Shown: in pieces, positions 1 to 9,135 of the stretch
Position numbering within the stretch: position 1 is the first letter of the stretch
Layout: each line of letters starts with the position of its first letter
Assembly: GCA_958430865.1 (NCBI GenBank)
Contig: CAUDNR010004079.1
Coordinates: forward strand, 125,073-146,362
From: Entrophospora sp. SA101
Taxonomy: Eukaryota > Glomeromycota > Glomeromycetes > Entrophosporales > Entrophosporaceae
DNA: 21,290 nt
Direction: 5' to 3'
Notes under the pieces: generated by a model
Databases searched by the model: none
What the model saw: the letters and a program-made list of their open reading frames with translations, nothing else
Told to the model about the DNA's origin: nothing
Position numbers and translations under genes: made by a program

Positions 1-411
1 CTTGGGGGAAGTCATTAGTATTGTTTATTAGTCTATCTCTCTTCTATAATACTTTAAGGGAGTGTATCAAGAAGATGAGAGTAATCAGAATAATAACGAG
101 AATAACGATAATTTTTATTTCTTGATTTTCTTAAAAAGATCTTCATAATAATAAATAAATTGTTGTTTATATTGAACAAATAAAATAATGTATTATTATA
201 TTATTGTGTATATATCCAAATTTGTATATTTGATATGAATATATATTATTATTACTAATTAATTATCATCATTATTTAAATAAATGATTTTTCTTCCTCT
301 CTAAAAATTTTTTTTTTATTTTTTACTATTTATTATATACTAGTTAAACATATATACTATTTTTCCGATATTTTTTTTTAGTTCGATTTTTTTCTTTTTA
401 CAAGAAAAGAC
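1..411. other. AT-rich 5' spacer / G-alpha promoter region
   Basis: This stretch holds no convincing coding segment on either strand. It is dominated by A/T runs and TATA-like strings (for example around 335-360) and a pyrimidine-rich tract (about 361-400) just before the G-alpha start codon. It is best read as the promoter and 5' UTR of the downstream gene. No specific regulatory element can be defended. Confidence 0.5.
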
Positions 412-2414
412 ATGGCATCTTCAACACGCTCAATGAACATTAACAACGAAATGAGTGGTAACCATATAAAAACATACAATCCAAGGAATGAAAATTCCGA
501 GGATAAAAAGAAGAGAATATTAGCTGAAAAAGCTGCTAAAAAACGTAGTGAAGCCATCGATAAAGAATTAAAAGCTGAAAGAGAAAAAGCATTATTATTA
601 AGATCCAAAAGTGCGAAATTATTACTACTAGGTAAAACACATGTATATAAATATATATATATCCATTTATATATTTATTTAATATCTCACTTAAAATCTT
701 CTATTATTATAAAAGGTTCCTCTGAAAGTGGCAAAACAACAGTTTTGAAACAATTAAAAATCATTCATGGACATGGTTTAGAAGAGGAACGTCAACGATA
801 TCGTAGGATAGTTCATTTGAATGTACTTACTGCAATGAAATCATTGACAAATGCACTTCAGTTCTATAGTCACACCTTGAAACCAGAGAATGAACCACAT
901 CTTGAAAAATTTATTAAATTGACATCGATAAAAGAAACATTGAATCGTGATTCTATTAGTGTTCAGGCTGCTATCAAAGATCAGAAGCTGGATGATAGCG
1001 CTTTGGATGTGTTTAACGAATATGCTGAATCCGTTAAAGCATTATGGACAGATCCTGCAATTAAGCTCTGTTATAAATACGCTGGAAAAATTGGTTTACA
1101 AGACTCTGCACAATAGTAAGTGTAATTTTTGGTGAATTTTTTTTAGAGGGGGGATTTCTCTCATCTCTTCTCACTATTCATGTCTCATCTCGTTATCCAC
1201 GCATCTATCCACACATTAATCTCACCTCGCCACCACGTTTCATCCATTCTTGTAGCTTCCTTGATAATATCGATAGATTTGTCGATGAAAATTATTCACC
1301 ATCAGATTCAGACATATTACAAGCAAGAATTAGAACAATCGGAGTAACAGAACATACATTTGATGTAAATGATATAATATTCAGGATTTTTGATGTTGGT
1401 GGGCATCGATCTCAACGACAATTCTGGGCACCATATTTTGATGATGTGGATGCAATAATCTTTATGGCTGCAATATCGGCATATGATCAGACATTAGAAG
1501 AGGATGATAAGACTAATCGTATGCAAGATTCGATTGATCTATTTGAGAGAATATGTAATCATAAATTATTTAAAAAGACTGGAATAATTTTGTTTCTGAA
1601 TAAAATTGATATCTTGACACACAAACTTACATTAACACCAGTCAAAAATTATTTTCCTGATTACGAGGGTAATTGAATATTTTTAGTAGCGTTAAAAAAA
1701 TTTTTTTTATTAATAAACGTACTAATGGTTTATAATATTTTTATTATTCAGGCGATAATAAATTTGGCAGTGTTGGTAAATACTTCCAAAAAAAATTTTT
1801 GAGCTGTAACGAAAATGATAAAAAGCATATTTATATTCATTTCACACATGCTACAGTAATCAGACATTAGAAGAGGATGATAAGACTAATCGTATGCAAG
1901 ATTCGATTGATCTATTTGAGAGAATATGTAATCATAAATTATTTAAAAAGACTGGAATAATTTTGTTTCTGAATAAAATTGATATCTTGACACACAAACT
2001 TACATTAACACCAGTCAAAAATTATTTTCCTGATTACGAGGGTAATTGAATATTTTTAGTAGCGTTAAAAAAATTTTTTTTATTAATAAACGTACTAATG
2101 GTTTATAATATTTTTATTATTCAGGCGATAATAAATTTGGCAGTGTTGGTAAATACTTCCAAAAAAAATTTTTGAGCTGTAACGAAAATGATAAAAAGCA
2201 TATTTATATTCATTTCACACATGCTACAGTAAGTCATATTCATATATATTCATGTGTTGTTTCTAATCAATTATTTTATTGTTTATCATTTATATATTTA
2301 TTTACAAATACATTTCATGTATGTATTTAGGACACAAAACAAATGAGAGTAATTGTAGCTTCAGTGAATGATATTGTCCAAAGAATTAATCTTGAAAAGA
2401 CTGGACTTGTCTGA
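412..2414 (+). CDS. Divergent heterotrimeric G-protein alpha subunit, five exons
   Basis: Exons 412-631, 716-1115, 1256-1668, 1752-1855 (or its identical copy 2125-2228) and 2331-2414 splice in frame to 406 aa. The product should be a membrane-associated GTP switch relaying receptor signals. Visible motifs: P-loop GSSESGKT at residues 74-81, switch I with Arg231 and Thr234, DVGGH at 253-257, NKID at 322-325 and THAT at 376-379, ending KTGLV. The protein has a basic N-terminal extension of about 70 residues before the P-loop, against about 35-45 in typical family members. It lacks Gly2, so there is no myristoylation signal, and it lacks the C-terminal Cys modified by pertussis toxin. The catalytic Gln of DVGGQ is His257, which in the family predicts weakened GTP hydrolysis. 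The insertion between P-loop and switch I is the usual helical domain. Family assignment is secure; the subclass is not. A perfect tandem duplication spans exons 3-4 (separate entry). Confidence 0.9.
632..715 (+). other. Stop-free in-frame intron 1 of the G-alpha gene (84 nt)
   Basis: This GT-AG intron interrupts the first P-loop Gly codon (G|GT). It is exactly 28 codons long and contains no stop in the coding frame, so an unspliced transcript would still encode a full protein with a Tyr/Ile-rich insert inside the nucleotide-binding loop. Removing it restores GSSESGKT, which is the evidence that it is an intron. Confidence 0.85.
1486..2231 (+). repeat. Perfect 373-bp direct tandem duplication inside the G-alpha gene
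   Basis: Copy 1 is 1486-1858 and copy 2 is 1859-2231. I see no mismatch or indel between them. Each copy carries the 3' half of exon 3, all of intron 3, exon 4 and the first bases of intron 4. The left junction joins the intron 4 start to mid-exon 3 sequence, with one base of shared sequence at the breakpoints. Because 373 is not a multiple of three, simple inclusion would break the frame, but splicing can skip either copy and produce the same mRNA. The identity implies a very recent event or an assembly duplication. Confidence 0.95.
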
Positions 2415-2556
2415 TCAACTAACCAGATATAATTTATTATTTATATATTTTATTTACAACTACATCTCATGCATGTATTATGATACAAACAAAAAAGGGG
2501 CAATTGTAGCTTCAGTGAACGATATTGTCGAAAGAATTAATCTTGGAAAGGACAGG
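2289..2556 (+). pseudogene. Decayed tandem copy of the last G-alpha exon (copy B 2440-2556)
   Basis: The segment 2440-2556 matches 2289-2405 at an offset near 151 bp, covering the end of intron 4 and most of the last exon. Copy B has lost the acceptor (TTAG|GAC became TTAT|GAT). It still reads D-T-N-K-K-G-A-I-V-A-S-V-N-D-I-V-E-R-I-N-L, but the family C-terminus is destroyed (LGKDRTQT instead of LEKTGLV). It is an older, diverged duplication than the 373-bp one. It could only be used if an alternative acceptor existed, and I see none. Confidence 0.75.
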
Positions 2557-2606
2557 ACACAAACTAGACATTTACTTATTTTTATTATACATAGAATAAT
2601 TGATAC

Positions 2607-2607
2607 T

Positions 2608-2649
<42 letters not shown>

Positions 2650-2651
2650 TA
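2607..2651. repeat. (AC)n-(AT)n compound microsatellite
   Basis: About 13 AC/CA dinucleotides run directly into about nine TA dinucleotides, downstream of the decayed G-alpha exon. It is a simple repeat likely to vary in length between isolates. Confidence 0.9.
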
Positions 2652-3131
2652 TAATACAAAATTTAAATTATTTTTTTAAATTATTTAAATATTAATATTG
2701 GTTTATGTTTTTCCAGTGAATAAAATTTAATAAAATTGATAATAATAAATAATTTTTTATTTCATGTGATAAATAAAGGACCCTAAAGCATCCAGGGTAA
2801 ATTTAATTATTTTTTAGGTTCCAGACTTTTTGATAGTATATGGATATATTAATTTTTGTTTAATATTTTGATCTTCGTTCTTAAAAATATTACAGAAATA
2901 TGATGTAAATGTTTGTAAAAGTATAAAAATAATTAAGTAATTTCCCTATAAAATTTCTCACATTATAGATAAATAAATCCATAATTTTTTTCCCTCGTCG
3001 AAAAAATAAAAAAAAATATAACTTCTTTGCGATTAAATAATTAAAATATTTTCAAAATATAACTTTTCAACCTGTTTATTCGTTGCATTAACAGAACTCC
3101 TTTAACTATCCCTCTTATAAGATCATTTACA
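2652..3131. other. Intergenic spacer between G-alpha and HHE genes
   Basis: AT-rich non-coding sequence made of the G-alpha 3' flank and the promoter and 5' UTR of the HHE gene. A 5-bp-stem inverted repeat (ACCCT/AGGGT) at 2780-2798 is too small to mean anything by itself. I see no other gene or RNA here. Confidence 0.5.
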
Positions 3132-4051
3132 ATGACTAAATCAAGAGACGTTATCAGCGAGATAAAGATAGATCATAAAGTAATTACAGATCTTTGGGAG
3201 CGATTTCAAACAACAGCAGTAGAAAGTGAAAAACAAAAAATAGCAAACTCGATTATTCGTGAAAGTATGTGTGTTATTTAATCGAATTCTGTTGAAGAAG
3301 GAAATCCCAAATTATTTAGATTTTTGCATTTTATTACACGAAAAACTGATAATAAATCTTTTATTTATGAAAATAATAATTTTTTACAGTTGCAGTTCAT
3401 TCTACTTGTGAAGAGATCGTGTTGTATCCTACTTTTGAGAAATATTTGAAGGACGGAAGTCAATTGGCCGACCATTCACGAGAAGAACACGCACAAGTAA
3501 AAAAAGATTTGTATGAATTGGATAAAATGAAAACCAGCGATGCCGGTTACCCCAGTCTTATCGGAAAAGTCATGAAAGTGAGTTAGCTAGCCAGTCATGA
3601 AATGCAAGTGAGGGGATTAAAAGAATAAACGCGCGAGAAATATTAATCTTTATTTTTTTTTCGACTTTTTTTAAATAATTAGGAACTGTTTGAACATATT
3701 AAGGAAGAAGAGGATACCATCCTCCCAAAATTCCAATCAGCTATTAATCATGATGAATTGAACAGCTTGGGCAAATCATTCGCTAATACTCGTTTAACTT
3801 CTCCAACTCATCCTCATCCTAGTGCTCCTGACAAACCTCCAGCTGAAACTATCGGTAAAATTATATTCATTTTTTATGTTTAATATTTTTTTAATCATTA
3901 TATTTCAATAATTTTCAATATATTTTTAATTATTATGACGTAATTAATTCTTTTTTTAGCCGGAACTGCCGCATTACCGCTTGACAAAGCTCGTGATGCT
4001 TCTCGTGAATTCGCCGAGACTATTCGAGAACAACTTGAAAAGGCTTACTAA
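3132..4051 (+). CDS. Hemerythrin/HHE cation-binding domain protein, four exons
   Basis: Exons 3132-3264, 3390-3577, 3683-3854 and 3960-4051 join in frame to 194 aa. The protein should be a four-helix bundle binding a non-heme di-iron (or other metal) centre; HHE proteins bind O2 or sense redox or iron. The ligand pattern is complete: His15 (IDHK), His48 and Glu52 (VHSTCEE), His73/His78 (DHSREEH), His112 and Glu116 (FEHIKEEED). LYP after the HxxxE helix is typical of the family. The region after about residue 135 is Pro/Ser-rich (SPTHPHPSAPDKPP) and is followed by a short amphipathic helix, so the metal domain fills roughly residues 1-130. No signal peptide or membrane segment is visible, so it is probably cytosolic. 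The ATG is the first in frame and sits 13 codons before the first ligand. The exact physiological role cannot be read from the sequence. Confidence 0.9.
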
Positions 4052-4250
4052 ACAAAATAAAAATAATTTACTAGAACAAATATTTTGGCTGAATATATTA
4101 TGTAATGATTGCTATATTTGTCAATAAAAAAAATTATTCATTTTAACTGCTAAATTATAGTATTCCATATAAACAATAATATTATTCTATTTTAAGTAAT
4201 TATTATAAAATATCGCCATTATGCCATTATGGGGGGGTAATGAAAATGAC

Positions 4251-4379
4251 GAGAGCACATATCATAAGAAAAAAGATTTTTTGATTCATGGTTGCTCTTT
4301 TTTTTTTTAATAACGGGTTTTTGTTTTCTGCACAAATTTTTTAGTCACGCGAACTCCGTGCAACGTGACATGTGCTCTC
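4251..4379. repeat. 129-bp segment bounded by a perfect 10-bp inverted repeat
   Basis: GAGAGCACAT (4251-4260) is the exact reverse complement of ATGTGCTCTC (4370-4379). Inside it, GTCACG (4344-4349) and CGTGAC (4364-4369) form a second perfect 6-bp inverted repeat around a GC-richer 14-nt loop. The layout could be a small non-autonomous DNA element with short terminal inverted repeats or a structured promoter element. I see no clear target-site duplication. Confidence 0.5.
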
Positions 4380-4420
4380 TATGTATAATAAGTATGTATG
4401 TATTAGTATTGTTTTAAAAG

Positions 4421-4428
4421 TATAAAAG
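4421..4428 (+). promoter_or_regulatory. Candidate TATA box (TATAAAAG)
   Basis: A consensus-like TATAAAAG lies about 74 bp upstream of the ATG at 4502, a reasonable distance for a core promoter. In such AT-rich DNA, chance occurrence is easy, so this is only a candidate. Confidence 0.35.
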
Positions 4429-4501
4429 TAAGCCTTTTTCCTTGAACTTTTTAGTTTAAATTTAATAATTTTTTTACAACATATTAATACACAAAAAGAA
4501 A

Positions 4502-5605
4502 ATGCATTTTGTAAATAAAAAATTTAAATATGGATATTCGTTGGATGATGGAACTTCAACAATAGTGTCACCACCTAATTTGAAAAAAATTGTTTTAACT
4601 CAACAAAATCCGAAATTTTTATTTTATGGAACAAGAACCGAAATTTTAGAATGGATGGAAAAAAATAAAGATATCATCATTGAGTATGAATCGGATAATT
4701 TATCTTCTTCACCAACACCATCAGTATTGTCATCATCAGACAACAATAAAGATAATAACTTTTTTGTTAATTCTCCAACAAAAACTACAATATCCCCAGA
4801 ATCTACATTCTTGCAAAATTATAAAAACATTGATAATGATAATGCAATAACATTTAATTTATATGGTATAATATCAGATGAACTGGTTTCTTGTAAACCT
4901 TTAAATTTTGCAATTAATTATTTAACATGCTTCGATGTGTTGTTGGAAATATTCCCAACTAATTTACTAAATAAAGATTATAAGAAATATTTACCAATTA
5001 AAACCACAATTCTACCATCTGGTATGGATTTACAAAGTGTTTCAAGGGAATTGGAAAAAAGTTGGAAACAAACTTCATTAAACAATCATTGTGACAATTT
5101 ATTATCGAAAAAATATATACCAATAATTAAAAAAGCCAAATCTGCTAATCCTTTTAAAGATGACGAAGATGGTGGAGAAAAAAGAAGAAATAGTTTTAGC
5201 GAAGTTGCCAAAGAAAAATCGGAAATGTTTGAAGTGGAAGAAGACATAAATAACTACAGCCATAAGCCATTCTCATTAAGGCAATATGGCAGTAGTAATA
5301 ATTTATTGGATTGGATCTCTACAAAACCTCCAACTTTTTATAGTCATAAAAATAGAGAAGCGTCAGCTTCTTCAAAATCAACCCCAATTCCACCCGGTAT
5401 TTTAACACCATATATTATGGATGATATGATAAATCAAATGGAGGATAATCCAAGATTCATTTCTAAAGTTGAAGAGGCAATTAATGAAAATAATAATCAT
5501 AATAATTATCATAGTGAAGTTGTTAATCTGCCTTTGTACGAACATAGTCATGATGATCTTTTATTAGAACGCGGTTCTTCCATGAAAAGAAATAACTTAT
5601 TATAA
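4502..5605 (+). CDS. Unrecognised 367-aa intronless protein
   Basis: I do not recognise this protein. A single exon encodes 367 aa from the first ATG. Residues about 1-60 (FKYGYSLDDGTS ... FLFYGTRTEILEWMEKN) and 115-200 (FNLYGIISDELVSCKP, FDVLLEIFP, LPSGMDLQSVSRELEKSWK) look ordered and are separated by a Ser/Asn/Thr-rich linker. Residues about 215-250 are charged and include RRNSF, which fits a basophilic kinase site (RRxS). The C-terminal third is Asn/His/Pro-rich and probably disordered. No signal peptide, transmembrane segment or catalytic motif is visible. It converges on the PPR gene, with about 220 bp between their stop codons. The long open frame, conventional start and TATA-like box support a real gene; the function is unknown. 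Confidence 0.75.
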   Translation: MHFVNKKFKYGYSLDDGTSTIVSPPNLKKIVLTQQNPKFLFYGTRTEILEWMEKNKDIIIEYESDNLSSSPTPSVLSSSDNNKDNNFFVNSPTKTTISPESTFLQNYKNIDNDNAITFNLYGIISDELVSCKPLNFAINYLTCFDVLLEIFPTNLLNKDYKKYLPIKTTILPSGMDLQSVSRELEKSWKQTSLNNHCDNLLSKKYIPIIKKAKSANPFKDDEDGGEKRRNSFSEVAKEKSEMFEVEEDINNYSHKPFSLRQYGSSNNLLDWISTKPPTFYSHKNREASASSKSTPIPPGILTPYIMDDMINQMEDNPRFISKVEEAINENNNHNNYHSEVVNLPLYEHSHDDLLLERGSSMKRNNLL

Positions 5606-5825
5606 CCTTGTTAGTTTATTATTATATTTAATCAATAATTTAATATCAATTTATAATTTATAATTTGTATATAAATCTTAATTTACACTTAATAAAATAA
5701 ATCATTTTAATGTTTTGATAAAAAGAGGCATTTAATTTTATTTTTTTATTTATTTATGGAAAAAATATTTATGAATGGGAAGGTTAAAAAAACAATTACA
5801 AGGAAATAAAAAGTATCATAATTTA

Positions 5826-8391
5826 TTAACCATTGCTGTAGTTTGGCCCGCGATAACCAACATTTCTGTAATTACGTGATACTCCGCGATATCCACCAGG
5901 CCTTCCTCTATTATGCTGGCCTCTAAAATTACCATATGATCCAGTTGATGGTGATGAATCAAATGACAATTCAGGTGATGGTGGACGTCCAAAACTTTTA
6001 TTTGGATTATAACGCGTTGGTGGTCTATTTCTCATATATGATGACGTATTAGGCCTTGGTGAAAAAGAATACCCCTCACCATAATATAATCTTCTATATG
6101 GTGGTGGCGGTGATGATGATGGTAATGGTGGTGGTGGTTGCGGCGATGATGTTTGGTTAAAGAATTTATCATTATTACTTGGGAAATTATTATAATGACT
6201 ATAGTTATTATATCTACGATTCAAATGTGGTGGAGCTAATGGAAATTGATTCTTTATATGTCTATCGGGATTATACCAACTCTCATCATCTTGAGTTTTC
6301 CATCTTCCCTGATATATTTTTCTCATTCTTAAATCATCTTCATGCATGCTATTTTGTTTTGAATATTTGGATGTGGTCTCAAGCAATCTGTCAGCCTTAT
6401 GATCAAAATATTTTTTATCTTCTATCCATTGAACTCTTTTTTCCTCTGACAAATCTTTTACTTCCTCCAATGCAATTTCATATGCTGATGAAAGAGTACG
6501 TAAAAATATCGCGTCATCCATATATTTAATCAAAATAAATCCTTTTTTCTCTTTATCGAAATCAATATCTACTGTCTTGTCTATTTTTTCCAATAACCAA
6601 CAAATATCATTATAATTTTCTGTAGTTCTGGCTTGTTCCAATATCAGTCTGAATAATCTTGTTAAACCAAATGTTTTCAACATTACTTGATTCTCAACTG
6701 CATTCTCAAGAACTTCTTTTGCTGTGCTCAAATCACGAAGACTTTGACATGCTGTCATCAAGTATTCAAATGTTGTTGTATTTTGTACCATACCACCTTT
6801 TTTAAATTGGCTATGGTAAGCTTCAAGTGTCTTCTTGTATTGGTAAGTGAGGTTGTAGAGTGTAATCACACTATTATAGGCGTTAATGTCAAGTGAGAAA
6901 TTCGGATATTTTGTCATAACCTGATTATAGTATTCTATTCCCAAATTGTATTGCCTTACTTTAAAACATAAACCAAAAATACTGACCAATACATCATTTG
7001 TAATTGGTAATATCAGAGCAGGCTTATTAGATGCAATTGTGGAAGTTGATAAATCTTCTTTTGTTGATTCTGAAGATTCTTTATCTTCTGCAGAAGGTGT
7101 GGAAACTTTACCAAATCCATAAGTGTTATCAATAATATCAAAAGCATGGTGCGGATGTTTAGTGTCTTTGAAAACTGAAATCACACCACTAACCAATTCG
7201 TTATCAACAATCACTGCGTCATTTGCCTCCTTGCTCTGCTGATCATCATGTTTAACCAACTTGTTCCAAACATCAGTTGCCAATTCATAAGTAGTTTCTG
7301 GTTGTTTTGAAGAATTTGCTGAACATATGTTCAAGATTCGCAGGTAAGTCTCTTTGTTTGGTTTCAACCTACCGCTCCTAATCAAATTATCGTAGGTTTC
7401 TAGTGCAACATTGAAATTGTATGCCTTTTGACAGGTAGCCAATAGAAGGTTGACATGTTCGATCTCAAGTTTGATATCAGGTCTTGTTTGACTTGATTGA
7501 ATGATTTGACTGATGATAGATGTTGCTTGTGAGACTGGTTGACCTTTTAAAACTGCTGTATATGATTTTTGAGATGGAAGCATTGAAAGCCGTTTCATCT
7601 ATATTCATTAGAGAAATATTAAATATTTGTCTTAATTTTTTTTTTTAAATAATAATCATCAAAACTTTTACCTCATTGAATAATATGATTGACATTTTAG
7701 ATCTTCCTTTATCGGCACATTCAATAATCAATTGATTCCAAGCCTCTGCATTTTTTAAATCAGGATTTTTTTCACTTAAAACCAACTTTATAGCTTCATC
7801 AAACTTGTTTTCCCCACTCAATTTAATAACTTTTTCATTTAGACTTTCATGTGACGTTTTTCCAACTTTTGTAGTAGTTTCATTAGTCTTATTAGGATTA
7901 GGGGCAGCAGCAACTGCAGCAGTAGCAGTAGTAGCAGAAGGAGGAACATTTGAGTCAATGTTATTACTAGTGTCTGTTTCCACTATTATTGAATTATCGA
8001 CAGTATTATTTGTGCTAGTTTCTAATATTGAAGCGTCAACAGTATTGATTGTGCTGGTTTCCAATATTGAGGTATCCACGGGACTAATTGTACTAGTTCC
8101 TGAGATCAAGTCATCAGCAACATTAATTGTATCAGATTCTACTATCGTATTAGTATTGGGAGTGGCATTATCCAATTCATCTTTTCTAGTACAGCTATTT
8201 GAAAATTGGCGTAAAATGACATTGTTATTATTATTATTAAATTTATATCCTGCCAAGTTATTAGTGTTAGTGTGAAAAAAGTAATAATTTTTCCTTGGAG
8301 GTATTAATAATGATTTTGATAATAACAAACGTGTTGGTACTTTTTTGCTATTTAGTAATAGAAAACTTTTAGAAAAATTTATAAAAGACAT
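5826..8391 (-). CDS. Mitochondrial-type pentatricopeptide repeat (PPR) protein, two exons
   Basis: Exon 1 (8391-7672) and exon 2 (7598-5826) are joined across a 73-nt intron to give 830 aa. The join reads SIILFNE|MKRLSMLPS and completes a PPR helix pair. The N-terminus is rich in Ser, Lys, Arg and Leu with almost no acidic residues for about 65 positions (RLLLSKSLLIPPRKNYYFF), a plausible mitochondrial presequence. A Thr/Asn/Ser-rich linker with a repeated S-I-L-E-T-S-T motif follows (about 95-140). Helical-hairpin repeats then start near residue 200 (AEAWNQLIIECADKG, KPNKETYLRILNICSA, NAYNSVITLYNLTY, TTFEYLMTACQSLRDL). The last 130 residues are Pro-, Tyr-, Asn- and Arg/Gly-rich (PPPPLPSS, GRPGGYRG), an RNA-binding-like low-complexity tail. 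The likely role is binding organellar transcripts. Its exact target and yeast counterpart cannot be named from sequence alone. The ATG at 7598 is internal to the gene, not a separate start. Confidence 0.85.
7599..7671 (-). other. Intron of the PPR gene
   Basis: The donor is GAG|GTAAAA and the acceptor ATAG|ATG on the minus strand, phase 0. An unspliced frame ends at a stop inside the intron after VKVLMIII. Splicing restores an uninterrupted PPR unit. Confidence 0.85.
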
Positions 8392-9135
8392 TATTTCTAA
8401 GAGGAAAATTTTAATTTTAATAAATGTAGTTAAAAATATTCACCAAGATTATCTTTTTTTTTGATCTGATTTCACTTATTTTAACAGGGGAAGCAAGAAA
8501 ACCTAGAATGACCCTGGAAATCTTCAATAATTTAAGATGCAATTAATAAATTTTACATTCTCCTTCTCATAGGAACATATTAATTACGCCTAGAATATAA
8601 TAACATATATTAGAAACCAAATTAAATTAAATTAAGCAACTCCCTTCGATTCAACGTCTAAATCAAAAAAAAAAAAGTTGTGTTGTTCATCCATATCTAA
8701 TTTATACTGCAAAAAATTGAATATATTTATTCAAGTATTAAAGAAGAAAACTTAAGAAGCAAATTTTCATTATCATTATTTTTATTACTATTGGGGGAAC
8801 GTTCTTATAATAAATATATGTTAATATGCTATTCGAGTAGTCGGACAGTTATTTATTCTTTATTTGTTCATAAATACTTTGCATCGCGATAAACTTCGAT
8901 CTTTTACTAAATAACTTTGAGCATTTTGATATAAAAGTTTAGTAAATAGTTAGGTTAATTATATTTATATTTGAATTAATTATCATTGTCATCAATAAAA
9001 ACCATTAATCACCATTCACACACGTCAATTTGTGGTTCTATATTCGTATTTTGTTCACCAATAAAAATTTGTAGGTAAAAATTTCATGTAACTTACTTTT
9101 TCTTTCGATTGGAAAAAATTTTTTTTTAAAACAAA
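8392..9135. other. Divergent promoter region (PPR gene / acidic-repeat gene)
   Basis: About 740 bp of AT-rich DNA separates two divergently read start codons and must hold both promoters and 5' UTRs. I found no tRNA-like fold, reading frame or transposon signature. A weak inverted pair (TTTACTA/TAGTAAA, around 8904-8946) is probably chance. Confidence 0.5.

Larger units (their letters stand above)
4052..4501. other. Intergenic spacer with nested inverted repeats
   Basis: This holds the HHE 3' flank and the promoter of the 4502 gene. It contains a G7 run near 4231, the inverted-repeat element described separately (4251-4379) and a TATA-like box at 4421. No coding segment is supported. Confidence 0.5.

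Noticed and set aside
378..608. Minus-strand 76-codon frame over the G-alpha start
   Set aside because: It lies antisense to exon 1, which is fixed by a spliced P-loop; the composition is hydrophobic shadow of Lys/Glu-rich coding sequence.
2368..2679. 103-codon frame across the decayed last exon and the CA repeat
   Set aside because: It runs from the out-of-frame end of the last exon into a microsatellite (His-Thr and Tyr-Ile strings) and has no family features.
7805..8275. Plus-strand 156-codon Val/Leu-rich frame
   Set aside because: It is the antisense of the Thr/Asn-rich linker of the PPR protein, and the sense strand has a presequence, intron and repeats.
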